Shown here in pieces: positions 1 to 8,432 of a stretch of DNA of 64,000 nt. Source of the DNA: JAAEKA01 sp049299095 (GTDB taxonomy: Bacteria > Chloroflexota > Anaerolineae > JAAEKA01). A program made the translations under genes and the position numbers. Numbering within the stretch: the stretch's first letter is position 1; the number at the start of each line of letters is the position of its first letter. Below the pieces are notes generated by a model, which was given only the letters and a program-made list of their open reading frames with translations, was not told the origin of the DNA and ran no database searches. Location of the stretch: positions 1-64,000 of the forward strand of contig JBAQWV010000065.1 in NCBI GenBank assembly GCA_049299095.1, read 5' to 3'.

Positions 1-34
1 TGACAGATCGTCGTTCTGGTAGTACGCTTGCCAT
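1..34 (-). CDS. Start of a leftward gene (partial, 11 residues visible)
   Basis: On the minus strand an ATG at position 34 is preceded, 9 nt away, by a strong Shine-Dalgarno AAAGGAG (about 44-50). The frame MASVLPERRSV stays open to the window edge. This is the expected arrangement for a real gene start diverging from def. The product cannot be recognised from 11 residues. Confidence 0.55.
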   Translation of the reverse strand, partial: MASVLPERRSV

Positions 35-141
35 GCGAGGCGGTCTCCTTTCGGGTTTTTGTTTGCACCTATACCTTACTCGGATTCCGCCTCGCTCACA
101 ATTTCAACCGAATTCCATACACTACCCTGACCCGCGAAAGA

Positions 142-170
142 TTGCCCGGCACGTCATCTGTCAGTATAAT
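142..170 (+). promoter_or_regulatory. Sigma-70-type promoter upstream of def
   Basis: TTGCCC (142-147), a 17-bp spacer and a perfect TATAAT (165-170). Predicted transcription start is near 177, giving a 5' leader of about 35 nt before the def start at 212. Confidence 0.7.
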
Positions 171-211
171 AGCAGCTTGTACATTGCAGCGTTCTAGATT
201 CGGAGATCGTT

Positions 212-769
212 ATGACCAAGCTTGAGATTAAATTGATCGGCGACGACGTGCTGCGCCGTGAAGCCCGCAAAGTTAAAAAATTCGACAAAACCTTGCATAA
301 GCTGCTCGATGACATGGCGCAAACGATGCGCGAAGCACCGGGCATTGGCTTGGCCGCGCCGCAAATCGGTGTGTCAGAACGGATTATCGTTGTGGAGTTG
401 CCCAAAGAAGAGGACGACCCACAAAGCGGCCAGCTTTACGAGTTCGTCAACCCGGAAATTGTCTTTGAAAGCGACGAAGAAGTTGAGGGCGAGGAAGGTT
501 GTCTGTCCATCCCCAACATTGTCGGTGACGTATGGCGCGCCCAGCGCGTCGTCGTCAAAGGGCAAGACCGTCACGGCAAGGTGCAAAAGCTGGAAGCGAA
601 CGACTGGCTGGCGCGCGCGTTTCAGCACGAGATTGATCACATCAACGGCGTGCTGTTCATTGACCGCGTTGAAGGGCCAGAGGCTTTGCGCCGCCTGATC
701 AAACGCACAGATGAAAATGGCGAAGAATATTATGCCGTCATCCCCATGAGCGAGTACATAGGCGCGTAA
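212..769 (+). CDS. def: Peptide deformylase
   Basis: Cytoplasmic metalloenzyme that removes the formyl group from the N-terminal methionine of nascent proteins. All three family motifs are present: GIGLAAPQIG (residues 44-53), EGCLSIP (95-101, metal ligand C97) and QHEIDHINGVLF (138-149, ligands H139 and H143, catalytic E140). Length 185 aa is normal. The ATG start has GGAG 6 nt upstream and lies behind a good promoter. It is followed closely by arsM in the same direction, so the two may be co-transcribed. Confidence 0.97.
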   Translation: MTKLEIKLIGDDVLRREARKVKKFDKTLHKLLDDMAQTMREAPGIGLAAPQIGVSERIIVVELPKEEDDPQSGQLYEFVNPEIVFESDEEVEGEEGCLSIPNIVGDVWRAQRVVVKGQDRHGKVQKLEANDWLARAFQHEIDHINGVLFIDRVEGPEALRRLIKRTDENGEEYYAVIPMSEYIGA

Positions 770-787
770 TCCGCCGAGGTGGTAACT

Positions 788-1678
788 ATGAGCCAAGTAT
801 CATCCAACGAACGCAGCGAGCAGGTGCGGGAGCGCTATGGCAAGATTGCCGAAAGCGTGCTAACAAACGCCAACGATGGCGACCGTACCTGGCCCACCTT
901 CCCGGATTTAATGGCGTCGGGCGACATCATCACGCTGCAAACGCCGTCCAGTTGTTGCTGTAACGATCCTGCACCGAACACAGCCACCATGCTCTATGAT
1001 GAGGACGCGCTGGCTGGCTTGCCCGCTGAAGCTGCCGCCGCGTCGTTGGGGTGCGGCAATCCGACCGCGATTGCGGCCCTTCAGCCGGGGCAAACGGTGC
1101 TTGACCTGGGATCGGGTGGCGGCATTGACTGTTTCCTGGCCGCGCGCCAGGTCGGCCCCACCGGCGAAGTCATTGGCCTGGACATGACCGAGGCCATGCT
1201 GGCGCTGGCTGAGCGCAACAAGGCCGCGCTGGGCGAGGCTGCGGCGAATGTGCGCTTTGTTCACGGTCAGATCGAGGCCATTCCTTTGTCCAGTACCAGC
1301 GTGGATGTGATTATTTCCAACTGCGTCATCAACTTGTCCGCGGACAAGGACGCGGTTTTCCGCGAAGCGTGGCGTGTGCTGCGCCCCAGCGGATATCTGG
1401 CCGTTTCCGACACAGTGGCCTTGCAGCCCTTCACCGAGGAGATGCAGCGGGACGCTGAACTGTGGTCGGCCTGCGCCGCGGGGTCATTGGATGTTGCCAC
1501 TTATCGAGCCAAACTGCACGCGGCTGGCTTTGCGCGCGTCGAGATTGATGGCGTGACCCCGACCGATTTCGGCATTAGCGACGGCGTGGAAGACGGCGCT
1601 GCGGCACTGGCCGACCGCCTGGCAGGCGGGCTGAAATCGTGGATTGCCAGTGCCAAAATCCTGGCCTACAAGTCTTAG
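788..1678 (+). CDS. arsM: Arsenite S-adenosylmethionine methyltransferase (ArsM)
   Basis: Class I SAM-dependent methyltransferase that methylates As(III) with thiols. The SAM-binding motif DLGSGGGIDCFLAA is preceded by SLGCGNP, typical of ArsM. The three cysteine positions that bind arsenic are represented: an N-terminal SSCCCND cluster, SNCVINLS in the middle and WSACAAGS further on. The ATG at 788 is preferred over a GTG at 779 because GAGGTGG sits just upstream of 788. It lies 18 bp after def and 2 bp before tag. No arsenic repressor or efflux gene is visible nearby, so a detoxification role rests on the protein family alone. Confidence 0.88.
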   Translation: MSQVSSNERSEQVRERYGKIAESVLTNANDGDRTWPTFPDLMASGDIITLQTPSSCCCNDPAPNTATMLYDEDALAGLPAEAAAASLGCGNPTAIAALQPGQTVLDLGSGGGIDCFLAARQVGPTGEVIGLDMTEAMLALAERNKAALGEAAANVRFVHGQIEAIPLSSTSVDVIISNCVINLSADKDAVFREAWRVLRPSGYLAVSDTVALQPFTEEMQRDAELWSACAAGSLDVATYRAKLHAAGFARVEIDGVTPTDFGISDGVEDGAAALADRLAGGLKSWIASAKILAYKS

Positions 1679-1680
1679 CC

Positions 1681-2253
1681 ATGACTGATCGCTGCCCATG
1701 GGCCGGAACTGACCCGCTGTACGTTGCCTATCACGACGAGGAATGGGGTGTGCCGGTACACGATGACCGGCTGCTGTTCGAGTTCCTGACGCTGGAAGGC
1801 GCGCAGGCAGGCTTGAGCTGGTCTACGATCTTGCGCAAGCGCATGGCCTACCGCACTGCGTTCGATCAGTTTGATCCGGCGCGCGTGGCCGTGTATGATG
1901 CGGACAAGGTGGCGGAGCTGTTGGCGAACCCCGGAATTGTGCGCAACCGTGCTAAGATTGCTTCGACTATCCGCAACGCGCAGGCGTTTTTGGCCGTGCA
2001 ACAGACTTTTGGCAGCTTCGACGCGTATATTTGGCAGTTCGTGGACGGGAAGCCGCGGCAAAATTACTGGGCGACGCTGGCTGAAGTTCCCGCGGAAACC
2101 GCACAATCGCGCGCGATGAGCAAGGCCCTGCGCGCCCGCGACTTCAACTTTGTCGGCCCGACGATTTGTTACGCGTTTATGCAGGCGGTGGGCATGGTGA
2201 ATGATCACCTGGTGGATTGTTTTCGTTACGCCGAGGTGCAGCGCGGGGATTAA
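1681..2253 (+). CDS. tag: DNA-3-methyladenine glycosylase I
   Basis: Base-excision repair glycosylase releasing 3-methyladenine from alkylated DNA. The N-terminus MTDRCPWAGTDPLYVAYHDEEWG matches the family start in pattern, with zinc ligands C5 and H18. The second pair lies in NDHLVDCF near the C-terminus (HxxxC). The central GLSWSTILRKR segment is also characteristic. Length 190 aa is normal. The ATG at 1681 directly follows the arsM stop, suggesting translational coupling. Confidence 0.95.
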   Translation: MTDRCPWAGTDPLYVAYHDEEWGVPVHDDRLLFEFLTLEGAQAGLSWSTILRKRMAYRTAFDQFDPARVAVYDADKVAELLANPGIVRNRAKIASTIRNAQAFLAVQQTFGSFDAYIWQFVDGKPRQNYWATLAEVPAETAQSRAMSKALRARDFNFVGPTICYAFMQAVGMVNDHLVDCFRYAEVQRGD

Positions 2254-2272
2254 CGCAGCGCGCGGTTCGCGC

Positions 2273-4744
2273 TCATCGTTCGACCCATACCGTGTGACCG
2301 TCGCTGGTGAAGCTGACGCCCCTGGTGAGGTCGGTGCGCTGCCAGCCTGCTTCGCCCACCTGGGCAAGCCACGCGCTTTCGACGCTGCCAGCCAGCGTGC
2401 GAAAACGATCATCACTCGCGACGAAGACCACGGCTTGTTGCGGCTGTGCCGCGGCCAGCAATGCAGGACTGAACCCCTGCACGGCCCCGCCCTGGGCCAG
2501 CTTTACCACCGTGGCCGGCTGCACCAGCCCGCGGCCCGCCAGATCGTCCTGCACCGCGGCGGGAACATCTCCCAGCAGCAAAAAGCTGGCGTCGCCCCAG
2601 CTTAACCGCAGCACCAGCCCATTCTCCGCCAGCTCTAATTCGCCATCTTTTCCTAACACCGGCTCTGCACCAGGGGATAGCACATCGAGCGCCACACCGT
2701 GGCCCAGCGTGAGGCGTGCGCCCGCGGCTGCGGGCAGCACAGGAACGTTGGCCGCGCGCAGCTCGCGCAGCCAACTGGCGTAGGCCGTGGAGGGGTAAGG
2801 GAAGGGCGTTTGCCAGACCTGCTGCACGCGTAGCCGCTCGGTCAGCTCCACCAGCCCGCCAAGACGGTCGTCACCCGCGTGCGTCAGCACCACCAGCTCC
2901 AGCGTGCGGTCGTAAAAGGGCAGGTGCTGCCCCAACGCGCTGAGCAGCGCGGTCGGACTGCTGCCACCATCCAGCAACACCTGCTGGCCGTCGGGCGTGA
3001 CGATCAGCACCGCCTCGCCGCGCGCTTCGTCCAGATCGAGAAAATGAACGTGCAAGCGGCCATCGGGCTGGCTGCGCAGGGCCAACCCAAGCAGCAGCCC
3101 GACGATGAGCAGCGCGCTGGCGGCCAGTGAGGTCGCGCGCGAGGTGGTGAGCGCCGAGCGCAGCCGTTGCAAGCGGTTGCCAATTACCGGCAGGCGCGGT
3201 TTGCCGGACGCGGCCAGCAGCGCGAGCAGTCCAAAGTAACCCCACAAGCCAAAGACGTTGACGTGCAGCGTGGTGGCGGCAAAGGGTAGCGCGGCTAGCA
3301 TCTGCACCACGGCCACCGTCCAGTGTAGACAGAGCCAGGGGATGAGCGCGAGGGCGCGCGCCAGAGGCCACAGCATGACTTGCAGAGTGGGATGCCAGCC
3401 CGCGGGCAGGCCAAACAGCGTTGCCAGCCCGCCCCAGATCATCACCGCGGGCTGTACGGGCAGCACCAGCAGGTTGGTGAGGGGAGAGACGATGGAGACG
3501 CGGCCAAAATAGTAGGCGATCAGCGGCAGGGTGAGGATCGTGGCGGCCAGCGTGATGATCAGCGCATCGTTGAGGAAGCTGATCACGGTGGAGGCAAGGC
3601 CAGCAGGCAGGCGGCGATTAACTGCGGCCTCGAAGCGCTGCGTCATGGGGGTGGCAAACAACACCAGGCTGAGCGTTGCCATGAAGCTGAGCTGAAAGCC
3701 GACATCCCAGAGGGTCAGCGGATTGAGCAGGGTCATCAGCAGGCCGGCGGCGAAGAGGGAGACGATGGCCAGGCTTTGCCGGTTCAGGTAGGACGCCAGC
3801 ACCACGAGGATGCCCATCAGCCCGGCGCGCAGCACAGCCGCGTCGGCCCCAACCAGCAGCACGTACAGCACGATGCCCAGCACCACGAAGGAGAAGGCGC
3901 GGCGTGCGCCGAGTAGGCGCGCAAAGAGTGATGTCAGAATGCCCGCGATGATCGTGATATTGAAGCCGGAAATAACAATGATGTGCGAGACGCCGGTGCG
4001 GTTGAACTGGTCGTAGAGGATCGGGTCAATGCCGCTTTCCACGCCGAGCAGAATGCCGGTGAGTAGGGCGGCTTCCGGCTCCGGCAGGAGGCGGGCGATT
4101 ACTTGCTGCGCGGCGGCGCGCACGGCGTAGAGTCGGCTCCAGAACCAGTGACCCGCGTCGTGTTGCAAAACGTGGACTTCCGGTTGCTGGATCAGGGTGT
4201 ATACGCCGCGGCGGGCCAGGTATTCGCGATAGTCGAAATCGGTGAAGACGGGCGGCGTTTCCAGCCGTCCGCGTACCGTGATGCGGTCGCCGGTGCGCAC
4301 GCCGGGGATGCGATCTATGGTGAAGAGCGCGTCGCCCTGCACGGGGGAGGTTTGCTCATTCAGCAGCAGGCTTTGTGCGGCCACGCGCACGCGCAGGCGT
4401 GTGTCACGCGTCTCCGGCGGTTGCTGGACGATGCCAGTGACGGTGGTCCAGGCGGGTTCGGCCAAAGTGCCGTTGTAGAAAGCCAGGTCCCGTGGGGTGA
4501 AACAGGGGGTGAAGGGGGAAAGTTGATAGCGGGCCGCGCCGGTGATCAGCAGCAGCAGACAGACCGCGGGCAGGCGGACGGCCTGCTTGCGCCATGTGAC
4601 GACGAGCGCGGTCACAGCGAGCGCGATCATGCCACCCCACGCCCATAGCGGAGGGGTTGAGCAACTAAAGAGGCCGACCGACCAGGCCCAGCGCGCCAGC
4701 CAGATACCCACTGCCCAGGCAATTGCCAGATACACCAGCGTCAT
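2273..4744 (-). CDS. comEC: ComEC/Rec2-type DNA-uptake channel with degenerate metallo-beta-lactamase domain
   Basis: Inner-membrane channel of natural competence, carrying single-stranded DNA into the cytoplasm. At 823 aa it has the full architecture: N-terminal hydrophobic region with an OB-like DUF4131 part (about 1-180), a polytopic Competence domain (about 215-520, including SHIIVISGFNITIIAG) and a C-terminal MBL-fold domain (about 560-823). The MBL metal site looks lost. Where active relatives have THxHxDH this protein reads THAGDDR, and the later HHGS motif is QGGA, although GD in FLLLGDV remains. No other competence genes are in the window. It converges on tag with 19 bp between stops. 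Confidence 0.9.
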   Translation of the reverse strand: MTLVYLAIAWAVGIWLARWAWSVGLFSCSTPPLWAWGGMIALAVTALVVTWRKQAVRLPAVCLLLLITGAARYQLSPFTPCFTPRDLAFYNGTLAEPAWTTVTGIVQQPPETRDTRLRVRVAAQSLLLNEQTSPVQGDALFTIDRIPGVRTGDRITVRGRLETPPVFTDFDYREYLARRGVYTLIQQPEVHVLQHDAGHWFWSRLYAVRAAAQQVIARLLPEPEAALLTGILLGVESGIDPILYDQFNRTGVSHIIVISGFNITIIAGILTSLFARLLGARRAFSFVVLGIVLYVLLVGADAAVLRAGLMGILVVLASYLNRQSLAIVSLFAAGLLMTLLNPLTLWDVGFQLSFMATLSLVLFATPMTQRFEAAVNRRLPAGLASTVISFLNDALIITLAATILTLPLIAYYFGRVSIVSPLTNLLVLPVQPAVMIWGGLATLFGLPAGWHPTLQVMLWPLARALALIPWLCLHWTVAVVQMLAALPFAATTLHVNVFGLWGYFGLLALLAASGKPRLPVIGNRLQRLRSALTTSRATSLAASALLIVGLLLGLALRSQPDGRLHVHFLDLDEARGEAVLIVTPDGQQVLLDGGSSPTALLSALGQHLPFYDRTLELVVLTHAGDDRLGGLVELTERLRVQQVWQTPFPYPSTAYASWLRELRAANVPVLPAAAGARLTLGHGVALDVLSPGAEPVLGKDGELELAENGLVLRLSWGDASFLLLGDVPAAVQDDLAGRGLVQPATVVKLAQGGAVQGFSPALLAAAQPQQAVVFVASDDRFRTLAGSVESAWLAQVGEAGWQRTDLTRGVSFTSDGHTVWVER

Positions 4745-4832
4745 GGTGGTATCCCTCCGCGTCCTGTACGAAACCCCACAGCGCGTCCTCCCGCGCCGTT
4801 ATGACCACATTATAGGCCGCGCGGCGGCTGCG

Positions 4833-6659
4833 TCAAGCCGTGGGCGCGTCCGCGGGTAGTTGGTCCGTCGGCGGTGGGACAGCCACGGCCAGGGCGCGCC
4901 GGGCGCGGCGGTTGCGCCAAATTTGCCAGACGACGAGCGCGGTGGCGAGGAGGGCGTAGGCGGAGTTTTTCCACACTAAGGGAATCTTGAGAGTCAATAA
5001 AGCAAAAGTTGTTATCCATATCAGAATAATGCCGATAATCATGAAAGTGAATTTTGTTGCGAGTCGCTTCACAAACAAAACATACAAGACTGAGAATGGC
5101 AAGATAGAGGCTAAATATCCCCACTGACCAAACTTTATAAGAAAGACAACACTTGAAAACTGCATGAAGCTGCTAATAAGAAGTATTAACAAGAACATAA
5201 AGAGATTGAAAAATGTATCGTCGTCATTGGCGATTTCCCCCAAACTAAGCACAAAAAGCGCAGTCAACAACAAACAGGTAATCGCCAGAAAGGGATTGAA
5301 ACCCTGTACCAGGATCCATAAAGAAGCCGCACTTGCTATTAAAAACATAATCGCTTGAAAAAAGGCGAGCAAATGTCTGCGGGGGTCATTCACTTTTAAG
5401 GCGACATAAATTCCTACAAGTGATATGAGAATTGCTAAAAGAGCAGGTATAAGTTGCGGCGTTTCACGGACGATCTCGGCATTCACATACCCCACAAGAG
5501 GTATAACTATAGACGATGCTAACCAGATTAGGATTATGGAAAATCCAAATGTTTTTATTAAATTCATTTCACTTGGGTTCTCGGAACGTTTATATCCCCA
5601 AGTAAAATAACGATAAGGCCAAGCACGACCTGCCGTGTACATCAAAAGTATGTTAACTAGCGCCAAAAAAGCAATAACGGCATAATGAATTGGCCAAACT
5701 CCAACCGCATAAAGAATCATAACCAGAAGAAAAATAAAAGTTTGCACCAACAGATTCATGCACGTAATTGCTACGATACGCACGAATTTAATGTGAGTAT
5801 CTCCACCCAAAGCCGCCTCCATCTCTTGTTGGTTGTCGGAACCCATTGATAACCCTAACAGAGTTGGCGTTATGAATGAACAAAGCGCGAAAATTACACA
5901 ACTGATAACCGCCGCTGTTTTATTGATATAAGGCCATTGCAAAAAACAAGCCCATCCCCAGGCGTAGAAGGCCCATAGCGTAATAAAGCCGATTAAATTT
6001 GCGGACAGGATATCGGGTAGTTTGAGGAGCTGAAGCCAGTGCGTGATTACTGCTGAAAGCTGCGACGTGTTCTCCTTTGGTTCAACATAAAAGAAGTGTT
6101 CGAAAAAAGCAAGAAGATTAGATTTCGCGGGAGGAGCATTTTGAGGAGGAACGACAATATTATTAATCTCAGTGTTGTTGACCGTGGTATTGTTAACTGT
6201 ATTATTAAATTCAGTGTTGTTGACCGTGGTATTGTTAGTATTGTTAACTGTATTATTAAATTCAGTGTTGTTGATCGTAGTATTGTTGACTATATTATTG
6301 ACCGTTTCTGGTGTCGTAGATGAGCTATCAGAAGACTCCGACTCCCCGCTCCCTGGCTGCCAATTGGGGGGAAATTCTTGTACCTCTTCTTCCGTAAGAG
6401 AACCATAACCGGCAACTTTTAAGAGTCGGTTAGCTTCTGTTGGGACCGTAATTCCTTGATATTCAACAAGGGATTTGATTATTTTTATAACTGTATCACG
6501 TTTCGGGGGGACGCGAGAATCGGTTTCCCAACTACTAATTGTGTTTGGGGCGTAATGAATCAATCCGGCTAACCGTTCTTGGGTGAGTGGTTTGTAGCCA
6601 TTTTCATAATCTTTGGTGCTGTTTCGATAAAAAAACAACCAATATCCAAAAGTTTCCAT
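4833..6659 (-). CDS. HTH N-terminal, Asn-rich repeat linker, polytopic membrane protein of unknown function
   Basis: 608 aa. Residues about 25-65 look like a Cro/C1-type helix-turn-helix (LTQERLAGLIHYAPNTISSW). Residues 120-168 are a low-complexity Asn/Thr/Val repeat (NNTEFNNTVNNT type). From about 215 to 580 there are roughly ten or more hydrophobic segments. The design suggests a membrane-anchored DNA-binding or signalling protein, but no family is recognised. Base composition is AT-rich, except for the last 45 or so codons (4833-4975), which look like host DNA. It is divergent from the secreted-peptide gene at 6964. Confidence 0.8.
   Translation of the reverse strand: METFGYWLFFYRNSTKDYENGYKPLTQERLAGLIHYAPNTISSWETDSRVPPKRDTVIKIIKSLVEYQGITVPTEANRLLKVAGYGSLTEEEVQEFPPNWQPGSGESESSDSSSTTPETVNNIVNNTTINNTEFNNTVNNTNNTTVNNTEFNNTVNNTTVNNTEINNIVVPPQNAPPAKSNLLAFFEHFFYVEPKENTSQLSAVITHWLQLLKLPDILSANLIGFITLWAFYAWGWACFLQWPYINKTAAVISCVIFALCSFITPTLLGLSMGSDNQQEMEAALGGDTHIKFVRIVAITCMNLLVQTFIFLLVMILYAVGVWPIHYAVIAFLALVNILLMYTAGRAWPYRYFTWGYKRSENPSEMNLIKTFGFSIILIWLASSIVIPLVGYVNAEIVRETPQLIPALLAILISLVGIYVALKVNDPRRHLLAFFQAIMFLIASAASLWILVQGFNPFLAITCLLLTALFVLSLGEIANDDDTFFNLFMFLLILLISSFMQFSSVVFLIKFGQWGYLASILPFSVLYVLFVKRLATKFTFMIIGIILIWITTFALLTLKIPLVWKNSAYALLATALVVWQIWRNRRARRALAVAVPPPTDQLPADAPTA
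6165..6305 (-). repeat. In-gene tandem repeat, 42/51-bp units
   Basis: Three imperfect copies start at 6169, 6211 and 6262 on the plus strand (TCAGTGTTGTTGA start). The second copy carries an extra 9 bp, so the phase of the reading frame is kept. They encode the Asn/Thr repeat linker of the HTH-membrane protein. Copy number is likely to vary between strains. Confidence 0.85.
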
Positions 6660-6963
6660 AGCGCCTCACTAATTATGTGGAGAAACTGCACAGAAAAAGC
6701 ATGGATATTCACAGCTCTTTCTGGTAATTTGAGACCATCAACGGCGAGCAGTTGTTCACCGTTGAGTAAGGCACAGATGATTACCACATCGGTCTGAGAC
6801 GTCGGACCCGCAGATGAGAGTGATCAAAAGTACCTTAAGAAGATAAAGAGTAAAACCGTCCACCTTGGCCAGTGGACGGGAGCGCTCCGGGCGATCTAGT
6901 CATAGATCGTGGGATCCCAGCGTTTCACTCTCCTTCATTCTCTTGATGAAAGGAGGTGTAACG
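6660..6963. other. Intergenic region between divergent genes, with hairpins
   Basis: Holds the divergent control region of the HTH-membrane gene and peptide A. Visible structures are an 8-bp inverted repeat CCGTCCAC/GTGGACGG (6856-6879), a 6-bp stem GATCTA/TAGATC (6893-6908) and the RBS-covering hairpin at 6929-6956. No convincing -35/-10 pair was found. Confidence 0.6.
6929..6956 (+). promoter_or_regulatory. Hairpin that can hide the ribosome binding site of peptide A
   Basis: The segment TCTCCTTCAT (6929-6938) can pair with ATGAAAGGAGG (6946-6956) with one bulged A and a 7-nt loop. This buries the very strong Shine-Dalgarno AAAGGAGG of the gene at 6964. It could act as a thermosensor or as a target for an RNA-binding regulator; that role is inference. 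Confidence 0.55.
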
Positions 6964-7170
6964 ATGAAGAAGCGTCTCACTCTCGCAGCAGGTAGTGCAC
7001 TGTTGTTAATCGGTGTCGTGCTGTCTGGTATGCCGGCTGTCACTCACAGCACAGCCCATACGGCCAGTGCCGTCATCGCCGACACGGGGGACCCGACCCC
7101 CACGCCCACGCCGACGCCGTTGCCGCAGCCGAATGGCAATTGCCAAGGCAGTGGTTCTTGTGGCGACTAA
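6964..7170 (+). CDS. Small secreted Pro/Thr-rich peptide with C-terminal Cys pair (peptide A)
   Basis: 68 aa. An N-terminal Lys-Lys plus long hydrophobic stretch (residues 5-24) is a classic signal peptide, with likely cleavage near ASAVIA (about residue 40). The short mature tail has a TPTPTP linker and ends with NGNCQGSGSCGD, a C-x5-C pair. The start is fixed by AAAGGAGGTG 5 nt before the ATG. The gene converges on the TPR gene at 7200, and a hairpin follows its stop. A similar peptide gene occurs at 10022 in the same position relative to a second TPR/NB-ARC pair. No family is recognised; a secreted signal, toxin or microcin-like product are all possible. Confidence 0.7.
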   Translation: MKKRLTLAAGSALLLIGVVLSGMPAVTHSTAHTASAVIADTGDPTPTPTPTPLPQPNGNCQGSGSCGD

Positions 7171-7189
7171 ATACGGTAGTTGATTGATA

Positions 7190-7221
7190 GGCGCAGCCTT
7201 TACTCTTGTGAAGGCTGCGCC
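7190..7221 (+). terminator. Hairpin terminator after peptide A
   Basis: Perfect 11-bp stem GGCGCAGCCTT/AAGGCTGCGCC with a 10-nt loop, followed by a weak T-rich stretch (GTTATGTTG). It overlaps the last codons of the converging TPR gene. Confidence 0.6.
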
Positions 7222-8432
7222 GTTATGTTGGGAGTTGCTAAGCGCGAAATCAAGCAAATGTAATCATTCGTTAGCCATAGGGGAGTGTCGGTTAACTGAC
7301 TGAACAATACGCGGATACGGGCTAGAAGATTATTTATAGCTTCCATATTGTTACCACTATCTAATAACATTTCAATACAGTTGTGAAGTGTATCAATAGC
7401 GTATATTCGATTACTGTTTTTTAAATGAAGTGCGGCAGATTCTTCAAACATAGTTTGTGCCTCTCGTGTTTTAGCTTGCTCAGCTAAAAGCAAACCGCGG
7501 TTATTGTAAACACGAGCTAGTAAAGCTATATTGTGTAAGCGATGTGACTTTGTTTCACAAGCGATATTAAGCGACAGCGCTTCTACCAATAGTTTCTGTT
7601 TGAATAGCACAATACTTAAGTTATTCAAAGCGAGTGCCTGACATAACTCGTCCTCTAATTCTTGAAAAAATGTTAACGCATTGCGAATGTGTGATTCAGC
7701 TTCAGCATAGCGTTGCAGCATTCGATAAGTATCGCCTCGATTATTTTCTATATGACCTATTCCCCTGCGATTTTGTACTTGTTCGAAATATACTTCAGCT
7801 AGATCATAATATACTAAAGCTTGTTCCAAATCACGACATTCTTGGCAGATCAATCCCCAATTATTGTAGATTCGCCCCAGATCGTTAGGCGAATTAAATC
7901 CTTCCACATACGCCAGCGCCTGCTTGCAGCTGGCCTCGGCCGCGTCCAGGTGACCCAGCGCCAACTGCACCTGGCTCATGTGGCTCAGGATGCGCCCAGC
8001 TTGCAGCATGTCATCCGCTTGCAACGCAGCAGCCAAAGCCGTCTCGAACTGCGCCAGGGCCGCGGGATTGTTGCCGAGCAGGCGTTCCGTCTCCGCCAGT
8101 TGATCGTGCAACCGCGCCGTGTGGCTGGCCGCCTTCATCTCCGTCGCCACGGCCACCGCAGCCCGCAGAATGTCTTGCCACAGCAACCAGTGGCCGCGCA
8201 GCTCCATGTGCCGCCACGCCTCCATCACCAGCGTCAGCCCTGCCGCGTATGCGGTCGGCTCGGCCAACGCCTGTTGCGCAGCCATCATCACATTCTCCAG
8301 CTCACGTTCCACCGCATCCGGCTCCGCACTGTGCGCCTGCATAAACGCCAGCCAAGCCGCAGCCGCCAGCGCGATTTTGCGCTGATAACGCAACAAAAAG
8401 CTGGCCGGGGCATCGTTAGCGTCGGTGGTCAT
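7200..8432 (-). CDS. TPR-repeat protein, partner of NB-ARC protein 1
   Basis: 410 aa, alpha-helical throughout. Successive TPR-like units run from about residue 120 to 380 (for example GRIYNNWGLICQE, GHIENNRGDTYRM, ARVYNNRGLLLAE). No enzyme domain is seen. Its ATG overlaps the stop of the upstream NB-ARC gene by 4 bp (ATGA), so the two are translationally coupled and probably act together. Base composition changes sharply inside the gene: GC-rich from the start to about 7900, then AT-rich to the end, suggesting a chimeric origin. TPR proteins commonly bind peptides or partner proteins; the partner here is unknown. Confidence 0.85.
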   Translation of the reverse strand: MTTDANDAPASFLLRYQRKIALAAAAWLAFMQAHSAEPDAVERELENVMMAAQQALAEPTAYAAGLTLVMEAWRHMELRGHWLLWQDILRAAVAVATEMKAASHTARLHDQLAETERLLGNNPAALAQFETALAAALQADDMLQAGRILSHMSQVQLALGHLDAAEASCKQALAYVEGFNSPNDLGRIYNNWGLICQECRDLEQALVYYDLAEVYFEQVQNRRGIGHIENNRGDTYRMLQRYAEAESHIRNALTFFQELEDELCQALALNNLSIVLFKQKLLVEALSLNIACETKSHRLHNIALLARVYNNRGLLLAEQAKTREAQTMFEESAALHLKNSNRIYAIDTLHNCIEMLLDSGNNMEAINNLLARIRVLFSQLTDTPLWLTNDYICLISRLATPNITAQPSQE

